Notes: a model not told the origin generated them from the letters alone. A DNA stretch of 49,419 nt from Lentibacillus cibarius (GCF_005887555.1 NZ_VCIA01000002.1:1-49419), one strand, 5' to 3'; positions 8,721 to 14,802 are shown, counted from the first letter of the stretch. Numbers and translations: made by a program.

Positions 8721-8897
8721 CTAAGTCCAATTGTCTCCACTACATCCACATTCTCCGAATTCCCAAAGTTCACCTGACACATGATAATAAGTTGCTAAAC
8801 AGCCTCGTAAATGACAACAGTCACGGCTTGATGAACACATACCACCTGATGTTTTTGCTTTTTTAGAAACATTTTTTTTATTCTGTTCACTTTTCAT
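8721..8897 (-). CDS. 58-aa cysteine-rich peptide
   Basis: ATG 8897 sits 6 nt after AAAGGAGGG, a near-perfect ribosome site, and the frame ends in TAG at 8721. A lysine/asparagine-rich N-terminus of about 18 residues (MKSEQNKKNVSKKAKTSGG) precedes a compact six-cysteine region: C21, C27-C28, C33, C50, C52 (C-x5-CC-x4-C-x16-C-x-C). There is no hydrophobic signal sequence, so the basic part may be a leader for a dedicated exporter or the peptide may be freed by lysis. It lies between tRNA-Cys and the PLA2-like gene. A toxin, bacteriocin or PLA2 partner is inferred; no family is recognised. Confidence 0.7.
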   Translation of the reverse strand: MKSEQNKKNVSKKAKTSGGMCSSSRDCCHLRGCLATYYHVSGELWEFGECGCSGDNWT

Positions 8898-8922
8898 TTT
8901 AACCCTCCTTTGATTGGTTTTT

Positions 8923-8997
8923 TGGAGGTGGCACTCGGGATCGAACCGAGGATTAAGGTTTTGCAGACCTTTGCCTTAACCGCTTGGCTATGCCACC
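8923..8997 (-). tRNA. tRNA-Cys (GCA), CCA encoded
   Basis: All arms fold: acceptor GGTGGCA/TGCCACC, D stem GCC/GGC, anticodon stem AAGGT/ACCTT with loop CTGCAAA (anticodon GCA), T arm CTCGG-TTCGATC-CCGAG, discriminator U73 as required for tRNA-Cys, then encoded CCA. It is 25 nt upstream of the six-cysteine peptide and immediately downstream of a candidate sigma-specific promoter (9015-9045), in the same direction. A plasmid tRNA-Cys feeding cysteine-rich genes is the likely logic. Confidence 0.95.
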
Positions 8998-9014
8998 AAA
9001 TGCTGTGTGTTACA

Positions 9015-9045
9015 TAAAGAGTTATGAAGGGGCTAAAAAACAACC
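9015..9045 (-). promoter_or_regulatory. Candidate SigO-like promoter of the tRNA-Cys / peptide / PLA2 unit
   Basis: Reading leftward, GGTTGTTTTTT begins at 9045 and TCTTTA begins at 9020, exactly 25 nt later. The same pair and spacing precede the amidase, the 30-aa/YvrJ-like genes and the sigma gene. TCTTTA ends 18 nt before the tRNA. Confidence 0.6.
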
Positions 9046-9071
9046 ACTTTTCAATATTTTTGTTAAAAATT

Positions 9072-9513
9072 TTATCCCACAGCTTTTAAAATACTTTTAG
9101 CAATGGCTGTACTTAATTCCCTCACAAAGGAGGGCTGCTTTAAATGCCACGTATCCACCGCCGAATCCAGAAATAAGTTTTCCAGCAGAATGGCCGGCAT
9201 GTCGGTTTCTCGAAGAACCGAAAAATCGGCTTCTTTTTTGCCTCTGTCCCGTAGACTATACGAAGCATAAAACTCCATGATAGATGCGTGTATGATACGC
9301 TGAATGTCGCCGGTTTTGGTATGGCGGAATCCTGGATAAATATAACTCTCGAACCCTTCTCCTCCACCGGCGTTATGATGGAAAGATACAAACAGATCGG
9401 CATTATGAGCATTGGCCATGCTGGTTCGCTCGCTTAGTCCCACAAAAGTATCCTCCGTCCTGACGTTCCGGGGTCATATCCTCCGTGGCCGGCATCCAAC
9501 ACAATCACTGTCA
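9072..9513 (-). pseudogene. N-acetylmuramoyl-L-alanine amidase (Amidase_3 type), internally deleted
   Basis: ATG 9513 follows AAGGGAGGTG and encodes MTVIVLDAGHGGYDPGTSGR, the first zinc-binding stretch of Amidase_3 enzymes. The frame then stops, but another frame resumes with DTFVGLSERTSMANA, SFHHNAGGGEGFE (second zinc histidine) and ILLENLFLD. The roughly 35 residues expected between these blocks are missing, so a short internal deletion probably caused the frameshift. Both passes agree, so this is real decay. It would have cleaved peptidoglycan, as a phage-like lysis gene. It keeps its own promoter (9538-9568). Confidence 0.85.
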
Positions 9514-9537
9514 TAAAAACACCTCCCTTTTTTCTTA

Positions 9538-9568
9538 TAAAGAAAAGGAAGGAGGCAAAATATCAACC
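9538..9568 (-). promoter_or_regulatory. Candidate SigO-like promoter of the amidase remnant
   Basis: Leftward GGTTGATATTTTG begins at 9568 and TCTTTA at 9543, spacing 25 nt, identical to the three related promoters of the block. It starts just after the stop of the 82-aa gene. Confidence 0.6.
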
Positions 9569-9570
9569 GT

Positions 9571-9819
9571 TTATTCCTTTTTTTCCTGTTCATCTGCTAC
9601 AAAAGCATCGCCACAAGGTACGGTCAGTTCCCGAGAGAAAGCGAAGCCGTTATCAGCGAGTTCAGCCTGTATGGCTTTGATCTTTTTAGCTAATAACACG
9701 CACATATCCTGATAAAATGCCTCATCTTCCCGGGAACAAGAGTCCAAATGCTTGGCCATGGTTAGATAAGTCGTTAATATACGATAATAGCGTTGAATGG
9801 CTTGTTCATGACAAATCAT
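9571..9819 (-). CDS. Hypothetical 82-aa helical protein in the YvrJ-like operon
   Basis: Starts at ATG after GAAAGGGGAAAAGAAG, 16 nt after the YvrJ-like stop, so probably co-transcribed. It is predicted helical: an amphipathic first half (YYRILTTYLTMAKHLDS), a second helix (LLAKKIKAIQAEL) and a charged tail ending EQEKKE. No transmembrane segment and no family recognised. Its place between a small membrane protein and an amidase suggests a lysis or export accessory role; this is inference. Confidence 0.65.
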   Translation of the reverse strand: MICHEQAIQRYYRILTTYLTMAKHLDSCSREDEAFYQDMCVLLAKKIKAIQAELADNGFAFSRELTVPCGDAFVADEQEKKE

Positions 9820-9835
9820 CTTCTTTTCCCCTTTC

Positions 9836-9997
9836 TCATTTCCTATGGTTTCGAATCAGTTCTTTCAGTTCGTCCAGCGTATCGGATAAGTTATTGATCT
9901 TCTTTTCAAAACGCAGCAACAAGTAAGCTGCAATAAAAATAGGGAACCCCACATTTTCCAATAAGGACGTCCAAGCCGATAAGTCAGTCGACATCAT
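9836..9997 (-). CDS. YvrJ-family small membrane protein, 53 aa
   Basis: MMSTDLSAWTSLLENVGFPI, one membrane segment (GFPIFIAAYLLLRF), then a charged coil (EKKINNLSDTLDELKELI). This is the YvrJ arrangement: NVGFPI, a single helix, then EKK..L. In B. subtilis yvrJ is a SigO/RsoA target, and here the gene lies opposite a SigO/RsoA-like pair. Similar single-span proteins are found beside amidases in phage-like lysis cassettes. The start overlaps the end of the 30-aa ORF by 14 nt, suggesting translational coupling. Confidence 0.75.
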   Translation of the reverse strand: MMSTDLSAWTSLLENVGFPIFIAAYLLLRFEKKINNLSDTLDELKELIRNHRK

Positions 9998-10076
9998 TGA
10001 TTCCTTCTTTGGACGGAAATTCCCATGCCGCCACCTTTTTCCGAGGCCGTTTCATTACCCAGTCATGACATTGCAT
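9984..10076 (-). CDS. 30-aa basic small ORF at the head of the YvrJ-like operon
   Basis: ATG 10076 follows AAAGGAGGAAGCACCT, a strong ribosome site, and lies 22 nt after the candidate promoter's TCTTTA. The peptide is basic (MQCHDWVMKRPRKKVAAWEF...) and overlaps the YvrJ-like start. It may be a genuine small protein or a leader whose translation sets YvrJ-like expression. No family recognised. Confidence 0.5.
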   Translation of the reverse strand: MQCHDWVMKRPRKKVAAWEFPSKEGINDVD

Positions 10077-10098
10077 AGGTGCTTCCTCCTTTCTTATC

Positions 10099-10129
10099 TA
10101 AAGAAGCAAAAAGACGTTCAAAATCAACC
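10099..10129 (-). promoter_or_regulatory. Candidate SigO-like promoter of the 30-aa / YvrJ-like / 82-aa operon
   Basis: Leftward GGTTGATTTTGAAC begins at 10129 and TCTTTA at 10104, 25 nt apart, as in the three sister sites. It is placed in the divergent gap facing the sigma-factor gene. Confidence 0.6.
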
Positions 10130-10212
10130 TTTTTTCAAAAAATCCTGTATCCGAACATAAACAAATGCTAATATAGATTTATAGAACGTTTGTTCCCTTT
10201 TTTTCGATAAGT

Positions 10213-10243
10213 GGTTTATTTTTGGGACTTTCATGTCTCTTTA
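10213..10243 (+). promoter_or_regulatory. Candidate autoregulatory promoter of the sigma gene
   Basis: GGTTTATTTTTGGG begins at 10213 and TCTTTA at 10238, again 25 nt apart. It lies inside the longest open frame but upstream of the GTG start preferred at 10262. A positive feedback loop by the encoded sigma factor is inferred. Confidence 0.55.
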
Positions 10244-10261
10244 AATCATGAGGTGATATGT

Positions 10262-10879
10262 GTGAAGGAAAACGACGAGCGATGTCATGAGAAATGCCTA
10301 GCATTCCGGCAGAACCATCCTGAATTCTTTCAGCAGCCGATCATTCAATCGTTTTTACAGGACGAAACCCATTACAAACTTGTGAAACGGGCTATCTGTT
10401 CACCGACTCAGCAAAACATGAAACAAGTGAACGAGGCGTTCCAGACGTTTTATAAACATGTGAAAACGCTGACGTATTTATCGAATGTCATTCACTATAA
10501 TGCGATGAACTTTGATAAAGCCAAGAAAAAACATCGCTATCGCGAAACCTTAACATTGGATCAACCATTGCATGAGGAAAACGATGGGGCTACACACAAG
10601 GACATGCTTTACCAGTCATCGCCGGATATCGCCGACATGATTGCCTGTGAGACAGTGACGGACTGTGTGGAAGACCCCCAATTATATCAAGCCATCGAAA
10701 CCCTGACGCCCAAACAGAAAAGCATTTTAACGCACAAATACGTGCATGGCGTACAAAACAACAACATAGCTGATTTATTCAACGATTCACCGCAAAACGT
10801 ATCCAAGTTGCATCGAAAAGCACTGCAAAAACTAGAAAACCATCTAAAAAAGGAGCAAGATGGCCATGACAACAGCTGA
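10262..10879 (+). CDS. SigO-like alternative sigma factor (sigma-70 family), 205 aa
   Basis: Start GTG 10262, 6 nt after GAGGTG; a longer frame from 10211 would read through the candidate promoter, so I reject it. The middle (TFYKHVKTLTYLSNVIHY, then KKKHRYRETLTLDQPL) looks like the reduced sigma core of YvrI/SigO and UviA-like factors. The C-terminus is a region 4 helix-turn-helix (LTPKQKSILTHKYVHGV, IADLFNDSPQNVSKLHRKAL). It overlaps the next ORF by 20 nt. By analogy with B. subtilis SigO it would need the RsoA-like partner to bind core polymerase and transcribe the opposite YvrJ-like operon. Confidence 0.75.
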   Translation: MKENDERCHEKCLAFRQNHPEFFQQPIIQSFLQDETHYKLVKRAICSPTQQNMKQVNEAFQTFYKHVKTLTYLSNVIHYNAMNFDKAKKKHRYRETLTLDQPLHEENDGATHKDMLYQSSPDIADMIACETVTDCVEDPQLYQAIETLTPKQKSILTHKYVHGVQNNNIADLFNDSPQNVSKLHRKALQKLENHLKKEQDGHDNS

Positions 10880-11057
10880 CGTGGAACAAGCTTTAAAAAC
10901 GTTGGAGCCTAAAATCCAAAAGTCGCTCCATCAAACCGAACAACAGAACCGAGAGGATCTGGAACAGGAGCTAAAAACGAAAATCACGGAATGCTTCTAC
11001 AATGATGTTTTTGAACAGGCGCCGGGATTTTGGGAGTTTGCCGAGCAATTTGATTAA
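10860..11057 (+). CDS. RsoA-like co-sigma / HTH_16-type protein, 65 aa
   Basis: ATG 10860 after AAAAGGAGCAAG, overlapping the sigma gene end. The protein is a short helical unit: LEPKIQKSLHQTEQQNREDL followed by EQELKTKITECFY. This matches the start of sigma region 2-like HTH_16 domains (...PLIKK...DEDLYQEL..KL..). In B. subtilis RsoA supplies the missing part for SigO. Size, position and pattern fit, but the sequence is short, so the assignment is moderate. Confidence 0.6.
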   Translation: MAMTTADVEQALKTLEPKIQKSLHQTEQQNREDLEQELKTKITECFYNDVFEQAPGFWEFAEQFD

Positions 11058-11118
11058 TACCTAGTTCTCGTTCTCATTTTTATGCTAAAACAGGGAATGA
11101 TCAACTTATGTATTGGGT

Positions 11119-11306
11119 AAGGGTGTCATTTGAGTGACGCCCTTGTATAATTAACAAGGCAATATTAATGTTCAGTAAGGGTTAATGAGGTGGGAAAGGT
11201 TCCCCACGCGCTACACATTGTGTCATTACCAGAGATGCAGGTTGCCGTCTGCCATTAACCTTTACTATGAACGGCAGCCCCTTTCTTTCGAGAGAGGGGC
11301 TTTTTC
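11119..11306 (+). ncRNA. Candidate structured small RNA ending in an intrinsic terminator
   Basis: A possible promoter (GTGTCA at 11123, 17 nt, TATAAT at 11146) is followed by about 150 nt rich in stems. There is an outer pairing GTAAGGGTTAATG with CATTAACCTTTAC, an inner GTGGGAA/TTCCCCAC, a pairing GGTTGCCGT with ACGGCAGCC, and a terminator GCCCCTTTCT-TTCG-AGAGAGGGGC plus T5 (11277-11305). The TTGCCGT pairing and the outer stem could be alternative folds, as in attenuators. No coding frame is seen. The role is unknown. Confidence 0.5.
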
Positions 11307-11418
11307 TTGATGGGAGCAATTTTCACCTATAATTTAATCCAAAATGAAACGAAAATCCACGCTGTTCCATCTTTTTTATCATTAAAAATGTAATAAAATA
11401 GTTAAAAGCATACATTTT

Positions 11419-11445
11419 AAACCTTGGTTTATCAAGGTTTTTATT
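11419..11445 (+). terminator. Small hairpin with T-rich tail upstream of the Xer-like gene
   Basis: AAACCTTG / CAAGGTTT stem followed by TTTATTTT. It isolates the Xer-like promoter region from upstream transcription. At the paralogous Xer-like gene a TTGACA -35 box replaces it. Confidence 0.45.
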
Positions 11446-11450
11446 TTATC

Positions 11451-11480
11451 ATAACTATAAATGTACTATTTTATGGTTAT
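11451..11480 (+). promoter_or_regulatory. Dif-like inverted repeat / operator upstream of Xer-like gene A
   Basis: Two 11-bp arms, ATAACTATAAA and TTTATGGTTAT (10 of 11 matched as inverted repeats), flank TGTACTAT. The same 30 bp occur at 22925-22954 before the paralog. Arm and spacer size fit a Xer/dif-type core site. The arms also overlap the probable -10 region, so an autorepression operator is the alternative. Confidence 0.5.
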
Positions 11481-11517
11481 ATATTATATTTCAATACATA
11501 AATGGAGAGGGGAAACC

Positions 11518-12108
11518 ATGGCCAAAAACGAACGGATTATCAATGTGCAGCCGTTACGAACAAAAGAGGAAATCGACGAAATGAAATTGGCCATCAAACG
11601 GGGCAACAAAGGGACACCTAAAAGGCCGGAGCTTGCTCAGCGCGATGTATTAATCTTTCTGGTCGGTATTAACACGGGTCTGCGTGTAAATGATATCATT
11701 CGGCTCAAAGTCGGTGATGTAAAGGGAAAGAATCAGTTTATTATTTACGAGGGCAAAACAAATAAGCGCCGTGAAGTTAATATTTCAATGCTGCAGAGCG
11801 AAATAGCGCGCTATACAGAAGGCAGACATCCAGACGAATACCTGTTCAAAAGTCAAAAGGGCGACGGTCACATTACGACAACGCAAGTCTATCGAATACT
11901 GGACGCTGCAGCTGATTTTTTAGATCGGGATGATGTTGGCACGCACACCATGCGGAAAACGTTCGGTTATCACCATTACAAGCAATTTAAAGACGTGGCC
12001 ATTCTGCAGGAAATCTTCAATCATGCAGCGCCAAGCATTACGAAGCGCTATATCGGTATCCGACAAGATGAGATTGACGATACACTGAACGATTTTAGAT
12101 TGGGCTAG
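11518..12108 (+). CDS. Xer-like tyrosine recombinase A, 196 aa (catalytic domain only)
   Basis: ATG 11518 follows GGAGAGGGGAAACC; an upstream in-frame ATG lacks such a site and lies in the promoter. Catalytic residues are all present: R56 (NTGLRVND), K80 (EGKTNKRRE), H143 and R146 (HTMRKTFGYHHY), H169 (IFNHAAPS), Y178 (KRYIG). The usual N-terminal core-binding domain is missing. Such short integrases are common on Bacillota plasmids and may resolve multimers or cointegrates. About 90% identical to the gene at 22992. Confidence 0.85.
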   Translation: MAKNERIINVQPLRTKEEIDEMKLAIKRGNKGTPKRPELAQRDVLIFLVGINTGLRVNDIIRLKVGDVKGKNQFIIYEGKTNKRREVNISMLQSEIARYTEGRHPDEYLFKSQKGDGHITTTQVYRILDAAADFLDRDDVGTHTMRKTFGYHHYKQFKDVAILQEIFNHAAPSITKRYIGIRQDEIDDTLNDFRLG

Positions 12109-12134
12109 AGGGCTAAGCGATTGGCAGAGTCACT

Positions 12135-12270
12135 AAAAAGTATGTGCCACGTGTACCCCATAAAGGGCGCCAAATGTACGCCTTGGCTCAAAAATATGAC
12201 ATCATGGAAAAACCAGGCACTGCCTGGGTCCCCGACTTGTGTGGGGACATTTTCCCCTTATCCTGTTCAA
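12135..12270 (+). repeat. Repeat R1b: second copy of the 130-bp structured element
   Basis: Same order of motifs as 2896-3028: TGTGCCACGTGTAC, GTACGCC, CCAGGC-ACT-GCCTGG, CCCC...GGGG, TTATCCTGTTCAA. The first hairpin is longer here by matching changes on both sides. It fills most of the gap between the Xer-like gene and the HTH gene. Confidence 0.6.
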
Positions 12271-12300
12271 CACGAAAATGAATGATCGTTTGACTTTAAT

Positions 12301-12340
12301 GCAACAAATGTTTTAATATAATTATAACAACAATTGTTGT
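12301..12340 (+). promoter_or_regulatory. Operator pair before the HTH gene
   Basis: GCAACAAATGTTTTAAT at 12301 and the perfect palindrome ACAACAATTGTTGT at 12327-12340. They belong to a family of palindromes with the pattern ACAA then TTGT found around both HTH genes (also 12928, 12964, 14437, 24830-24970, 25541). Confidence 0.6.
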
Positions 12341-12364
12341 AATATGAGCAAGGGGGGAATTCCA

Positions 12365-12922
12365 TTGAAAACGTACACGGTTGAAACGGCTTTTGACCTT
12401 TTAAAAGATTATAAAATAACCACGCATATCGAAAGCGTCCGTAGATGGCTGCGGGAAGGAAAAATCAAAGGGACTCCGCCAAAATCCCGTAAAGAAGGCT
12501 GGCTGATTCAAGAAGAGGATCTCCTGCATTTCATACAATCCCGACTGCCGGACGAGATCCCCGTTGCGTCACCTCATACAACAACTGATGTAAAAGGAAC
12601 GGACCGCGAGGCAATTCGGGCTGAGATGTGGTGGGAATTAGTGCGAAAAAACATCTTTGAAGATTTGCTGGAAGTGAAGAAAACGCAAGTGCGTGATGCG
12701 GTCAATCACATGGGGCTTTCAAAAACATTTGAAAGGGATGCATGGGGAATCATTCAGGAACACAAACGTGGGTATGCCAGCCCCAGAATTCCTTATTTAC
12801 TGGACGCTGCCTTATTTAATGGCCAGCGTATTATGCTGGATACGACCTACGAAAACAAAGACGAACAGGTTGTGTTTGCGGTGCTGGAATATTTGCGTCA
12901 AAAGAAAACTAAAGCCATTTAA
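12365..12922 (+). CDS. HTH DNA-binding protein A, 185 aa
   Basis: TTG 12365 follows AAGGGGGGAATTCC; the ATG at 12344 has no ribosome site, and the TTG start makes the length equal to the paralog (24982-25539). Residues 1-60 form an excisionase/MerR-like HTH (AFDLLKDYKITTHIESVRRWLREGKIKGTPPKSRKEGWLI). The rest, with EMWWELVRKNIFEDLLEVKK and GYASPRIPYLLDAALFNGQR, is not a family I can name. ACAA/TTGT palindromes before and after the gene are its likely targets. Partition or copy-control is possible; no other partition gene is evident. Confidence 0.65.
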   Translation: MKTYTVETAFDLLKDYKITTHIESVRRWLREGKIKGTPPKSRKEGWLIQEEDLLHFIQSRLPDEIPVASPHTTTDVKGTDREAIRAEMWWELVRKNIFEDLLEVKKTQVRDAVNHMGLSKTFERDAWGIIQEHKRGYASPRIPYLLDAALFNGQRIMLDTTYENKDEQVVFAVLEYLRQKKTKAI

Positions 12923-12925
12923 AAT

Positions 12926-12981
12926 AAATACAACAGTTATTGTATTAATATTGTATTAAATTATTACAATAACTGTTGTAT
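12926..12981. repeat. Long inverted repeat between the HTH gene and mazF
   Basis: TACAACAGTTATTGTA (12928-12943) and its reverse complement TACAATAACTGTTGTA (12964-12979) form nearly 20-bp arms around an AT-rich spacer with another TTGTATTA. It may be a double operator of the HTH protein, a bidirectional terminator of the convergent genes, or both. Confidence 0.65.
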
Positions 12982-13012
12982 TACAGATGGATATTCTTTT
13001 CAATTCCTATGT

Positions 13013-13357
13013 TTATTCCTGATGCTCTTCGTACAAATAGGTATGTATCACCTGAACAACCTTATTGACAAGGTCGTTAGGTGCTTTTCCTGCAATGCGT
13101 GCTTTTCTTTTTTTCCAATCTAAATTTTTGATTTGATCACTAATGATGACACCCTCAACTGCCAAACCTTTCGGAACAGGAATATGAAATCCCCAATTCC
13201 TTTCTGTTCGACTGATGGGACAAACGGACGCATACCCTGTGACCTCATTAAACTTCTTTGGTGATAGCACAATGGCGGGGCGATGCCCTGCTTGTTCTGT
13301 TCCTGCCTGGGGATTAAAGTCTAAATAAATGACATCCCCTCTATCTGGAACCTGCAT
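13013..13357 (-). CDS. mazF: MazF/PemK-type toxin (mRNA interferase)
   Basis: ATG 13357 is 1 nt after the antitoxin stop and is preceded by GGAAGGGAAG; it gives 114 aa, the family length. Diagnostic motifs: DRGDVIYLDFNPQAGTEQ, HRPAIVLSP, VCPISRTERNWGFHIPV, ISDQIKNLDWKKRKA. MazF proteins cut mRNA at short sequences and are bound by the upstream antitoxin. It resembles E. coli MazF/ChpB closely. A fragment of a second mazF is at 25650-25817. Confidence 0.92.
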   Translation of the reverse strand: MQVPDRGDVIYLDFNPQAGTEQAGHRPAIVLSPKKFNEVTGYASVCPISRTERNWGFHIPVPKGLAVEGVIISDQIKNLDWKKRKARIAGKAPNDLVNKVVQVIHTYLYEEHQE

Positions 13358-13358
13358 A

Positions 13359-13592
13359 TTAAATGTCTTCCCTTCCCACTGGTTGCTCGAAAAATTCCTC
13401 GTGTGGATTATTACCTGAACATTGCGATAACAATTCATCTAATGTCGGCTTATCATTGGCAGGTCTAATGATGATCTCGTTTGTGCCTTCTATAACGTTT
13501 ATTTCTGTCCCATTCGCAATGTCATACTTTTGAGCTAATTTAAAAGGTAAACGGACACCAATGCTATTGCCCCATTTTTGTGCAGTCGTCAT
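13359..13592 (-). CDS. mazE: MazE/AbrB-type antitoxin of mazF
   Basis: Start ATG 13592, 7 nt after AAAGGAG (a longer frame to 13625 is disfavoured). The 77-aa protein has the SpoVT/AbrB swapped-hairpin fold: TTAQKWGNSIGVRLPFKLAQKY and GTEINVIEGTNEIIIRP, then an acidic tail ending in EQPVGREDI that would bind MazF. Its stop is 1 nt before the mazF start. Autoregulation is expected. Promoter DNA upstream is AT-rich (13630-13670). Confidence 0.9.
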   Translation of the reverse strand: MTTAQKWGNSIGVRLPFKLAQKYDIANGTEINVIEGTNEIIIRPANDKPTLDELLSQCSGNNPHEEFFEQPVGREDI

Positions 13593-13823
13593 GGCATACA
13601 CTCCTTTGTGAGAATCTAAGTTCATTATAGCACTCCCTTTTCATTTTGTATATATTAGTATACACATAATTCAGGGAAATGATTCATACATCTTAGCTTT
13701 TAAATGCTGACAGCGCTATATTTCTTATCAGCGTTTTATCCTTTTTTTCGAATATATGATACAATGAGTTCAACAGTTCATACCGTTGTACTTTTGTATT
13801 AATCAAACAGGAAGGGGAAACAT

Positions 13824-14150
13824 ATGATGGCAGAAACGACAGAAAGAAGAGGTGCCGCCATGAAACCAGAACATGTACGGTTCAAACGAAAATCACAAGT
13901 AACGGTTCCCCGTGAGATTGTGGAAGCCTTAGATCTGCACGAAGGTGATGATCTCCAGGTCCGTCTGGAAAATGGCAAAATCGTGTTTGTGCCGATGGTT
14001 TCCATTCCAAAGGATCAAGCATGGTTTTGGTCTGAACAATGGCAAAAGGAAGAGCAGGAAGTTGAGGAACACATTAAAGCCGGCCGTCTAACGGAATCGA
14101 AAAGTCTGGACGAGACACTAAACGATCTTGATGACATGTCAAAGGAGTAA
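13824..14150 (+). CDS. AbrB-family antitoxin of the second TA pair, 108 aa
   Basis: ATG after CAGGAAGGGGAAACAT. N-terminal AbrB hairpin (VRFKRKSQVTVPREIVEALDLHEGDDLQVRLENGKIVFVP), then a helical acidic tail (EEQEVEEHIKAGRL, LDETLNDLDD) typical of antitoxins. Followed 7 nt later by the toxin. A TACAAT -10 lies near 13763. Confidence 0.85.
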   Translation: MMAETTERRGAAMKPEHVRFKRKSQVTVPREIVEALDLHEGDDLQVRLENGKIVFVPMVSIPKDQAWFWSEQWQKEEQEVEEHIKAGRLTESKSLDETLNDLDDMSKE

Positions 14151-14157
14151 CGGACCA

Positions 14158-14421
14158 TTGAATTTTCGCAGACAACCGCGCTTTGATAAAAATTTCGCTG
14201 CACTTGACGGTCAATCACAAAAGGCGATCAAGAAAGCACTTCGCTTCCTGGCTCATGATTGGCATCACCCTTCCCTCCGAACAAAGAAGATGGAGGGTTG
14301 GGATTACATATTTGAAGCAAGTGCCAATATGGATATACGCCTAACCTTTCACTTTGAAAAGCCGGATACCATTGTTTTAAGGAACTGCGGGCACCATGAT
14401 CGAACGTTAAAAAACCCATAG
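14158..14421 (+). CDS. RelE/HigB-like toxin of the second TA pair, 87 aa
   Basis: TTG 14158 is preceded by AAAGGAGTAACGG at the end of the antitoxin gene; the ATG upstream lies inside the antitoxin. Family marks: PRFDKNFAALDGQSQKAIKKALRFLA, the kinked KKMEGWDYIFEAS, MDIRLTFHFE and the ending VLRNCGHHDRTL. RelE-family toxins are ribosome-dependent or free mRNA endonucleases. Identical in both passes. Confidence 0.85.
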   Translation: MNFRRQPRFDKNFAALDGQSQKAIKKALRFLAHDWHHPSLRTKKMEGWDYIFEASANMDIRLTFHFEKPDTIVLRNCGHHDRTLKNP

Positions 14422-14433
14422 TTTCGTTAAATT

Positions 14434-14637
14434 TAACACAACAAACATTGCATTAATTTATTACAATGTTTAGGTGTTCTTTATTGTTTCAGGTATAAAA
14501 AGGGTCTATTAATCTATCAAAACCCACTGTGCGTATTTTAATCGGCAGATTTGGATATAAACCTAAGCGAGTGGGTTACAAGCTTTTAGACACTTTAAAA
14601 GCTAAAATCGAAAGGAATTTAAGATAAAATGTGTTAT
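14434..14637 (+). repeat. Gap with ACAA/TTGT site and repeat R3a
   Basis: ACAACAAACATTGCATTAAT with a downstream TACAATGTTT (14437-14470) is another member of the operator family. R3a (14481-14533) carries TGTTTCAGGTAT then GTCTATTAATCTATCAAAA and CACTGTGCG. R3 recurs at 15712-15772 and 25862-25921. I see no gene here. Confidence 0.5.
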
Positions 14638-14802
14638 TTAAGTCCTGTTTCTTTGCCATTTCACCAATATATACACCAAAGTTATGAGTGCAAACGCAAA
14701 AATTAATTGATATCCATATTCAGGAAAAACAGCAAGCGAAGCAGTAAAAAGAATAATAACTATAGCCATTAATATTGTTTCAATTGGTTTATAGTTTTTC
14801 AT
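14638..14802 (-). CDS. Small membrane protein, 54 aa
   Basis: ATG 14802 follows GGGAGAGAATCACC. There are two hydrophobic spans (TILMAIVIILFTASLAVF and YQLIFAFALITLVYILV) around a short YG turn, ending WQRNRT. It is downstream of and collinear with the secreted 215-aa protein, separated by a hairpin. The size and layout resemble bacteriocin immunity proteins or small holins; this is inference. Confidence 0.65.
   Translation of the reverse strand: MKNYKPIETILMAIVIILFTASLAVFPEYGYQLIFAFALITLVYILVKWQRNRT

Noticed and set aside
11461..11517. Upstream ATG of the Xer-like gene
   Set aside because: It lies in the inverted repeat and promoter; the ATG at 11518 has GGAGAGGGG in front.
12928..12979. 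CRISPR-like repeat near the HTH gene
   Set aside because: Only two inverted arms, no spaced direct repeats; better explained as operator or terminator.
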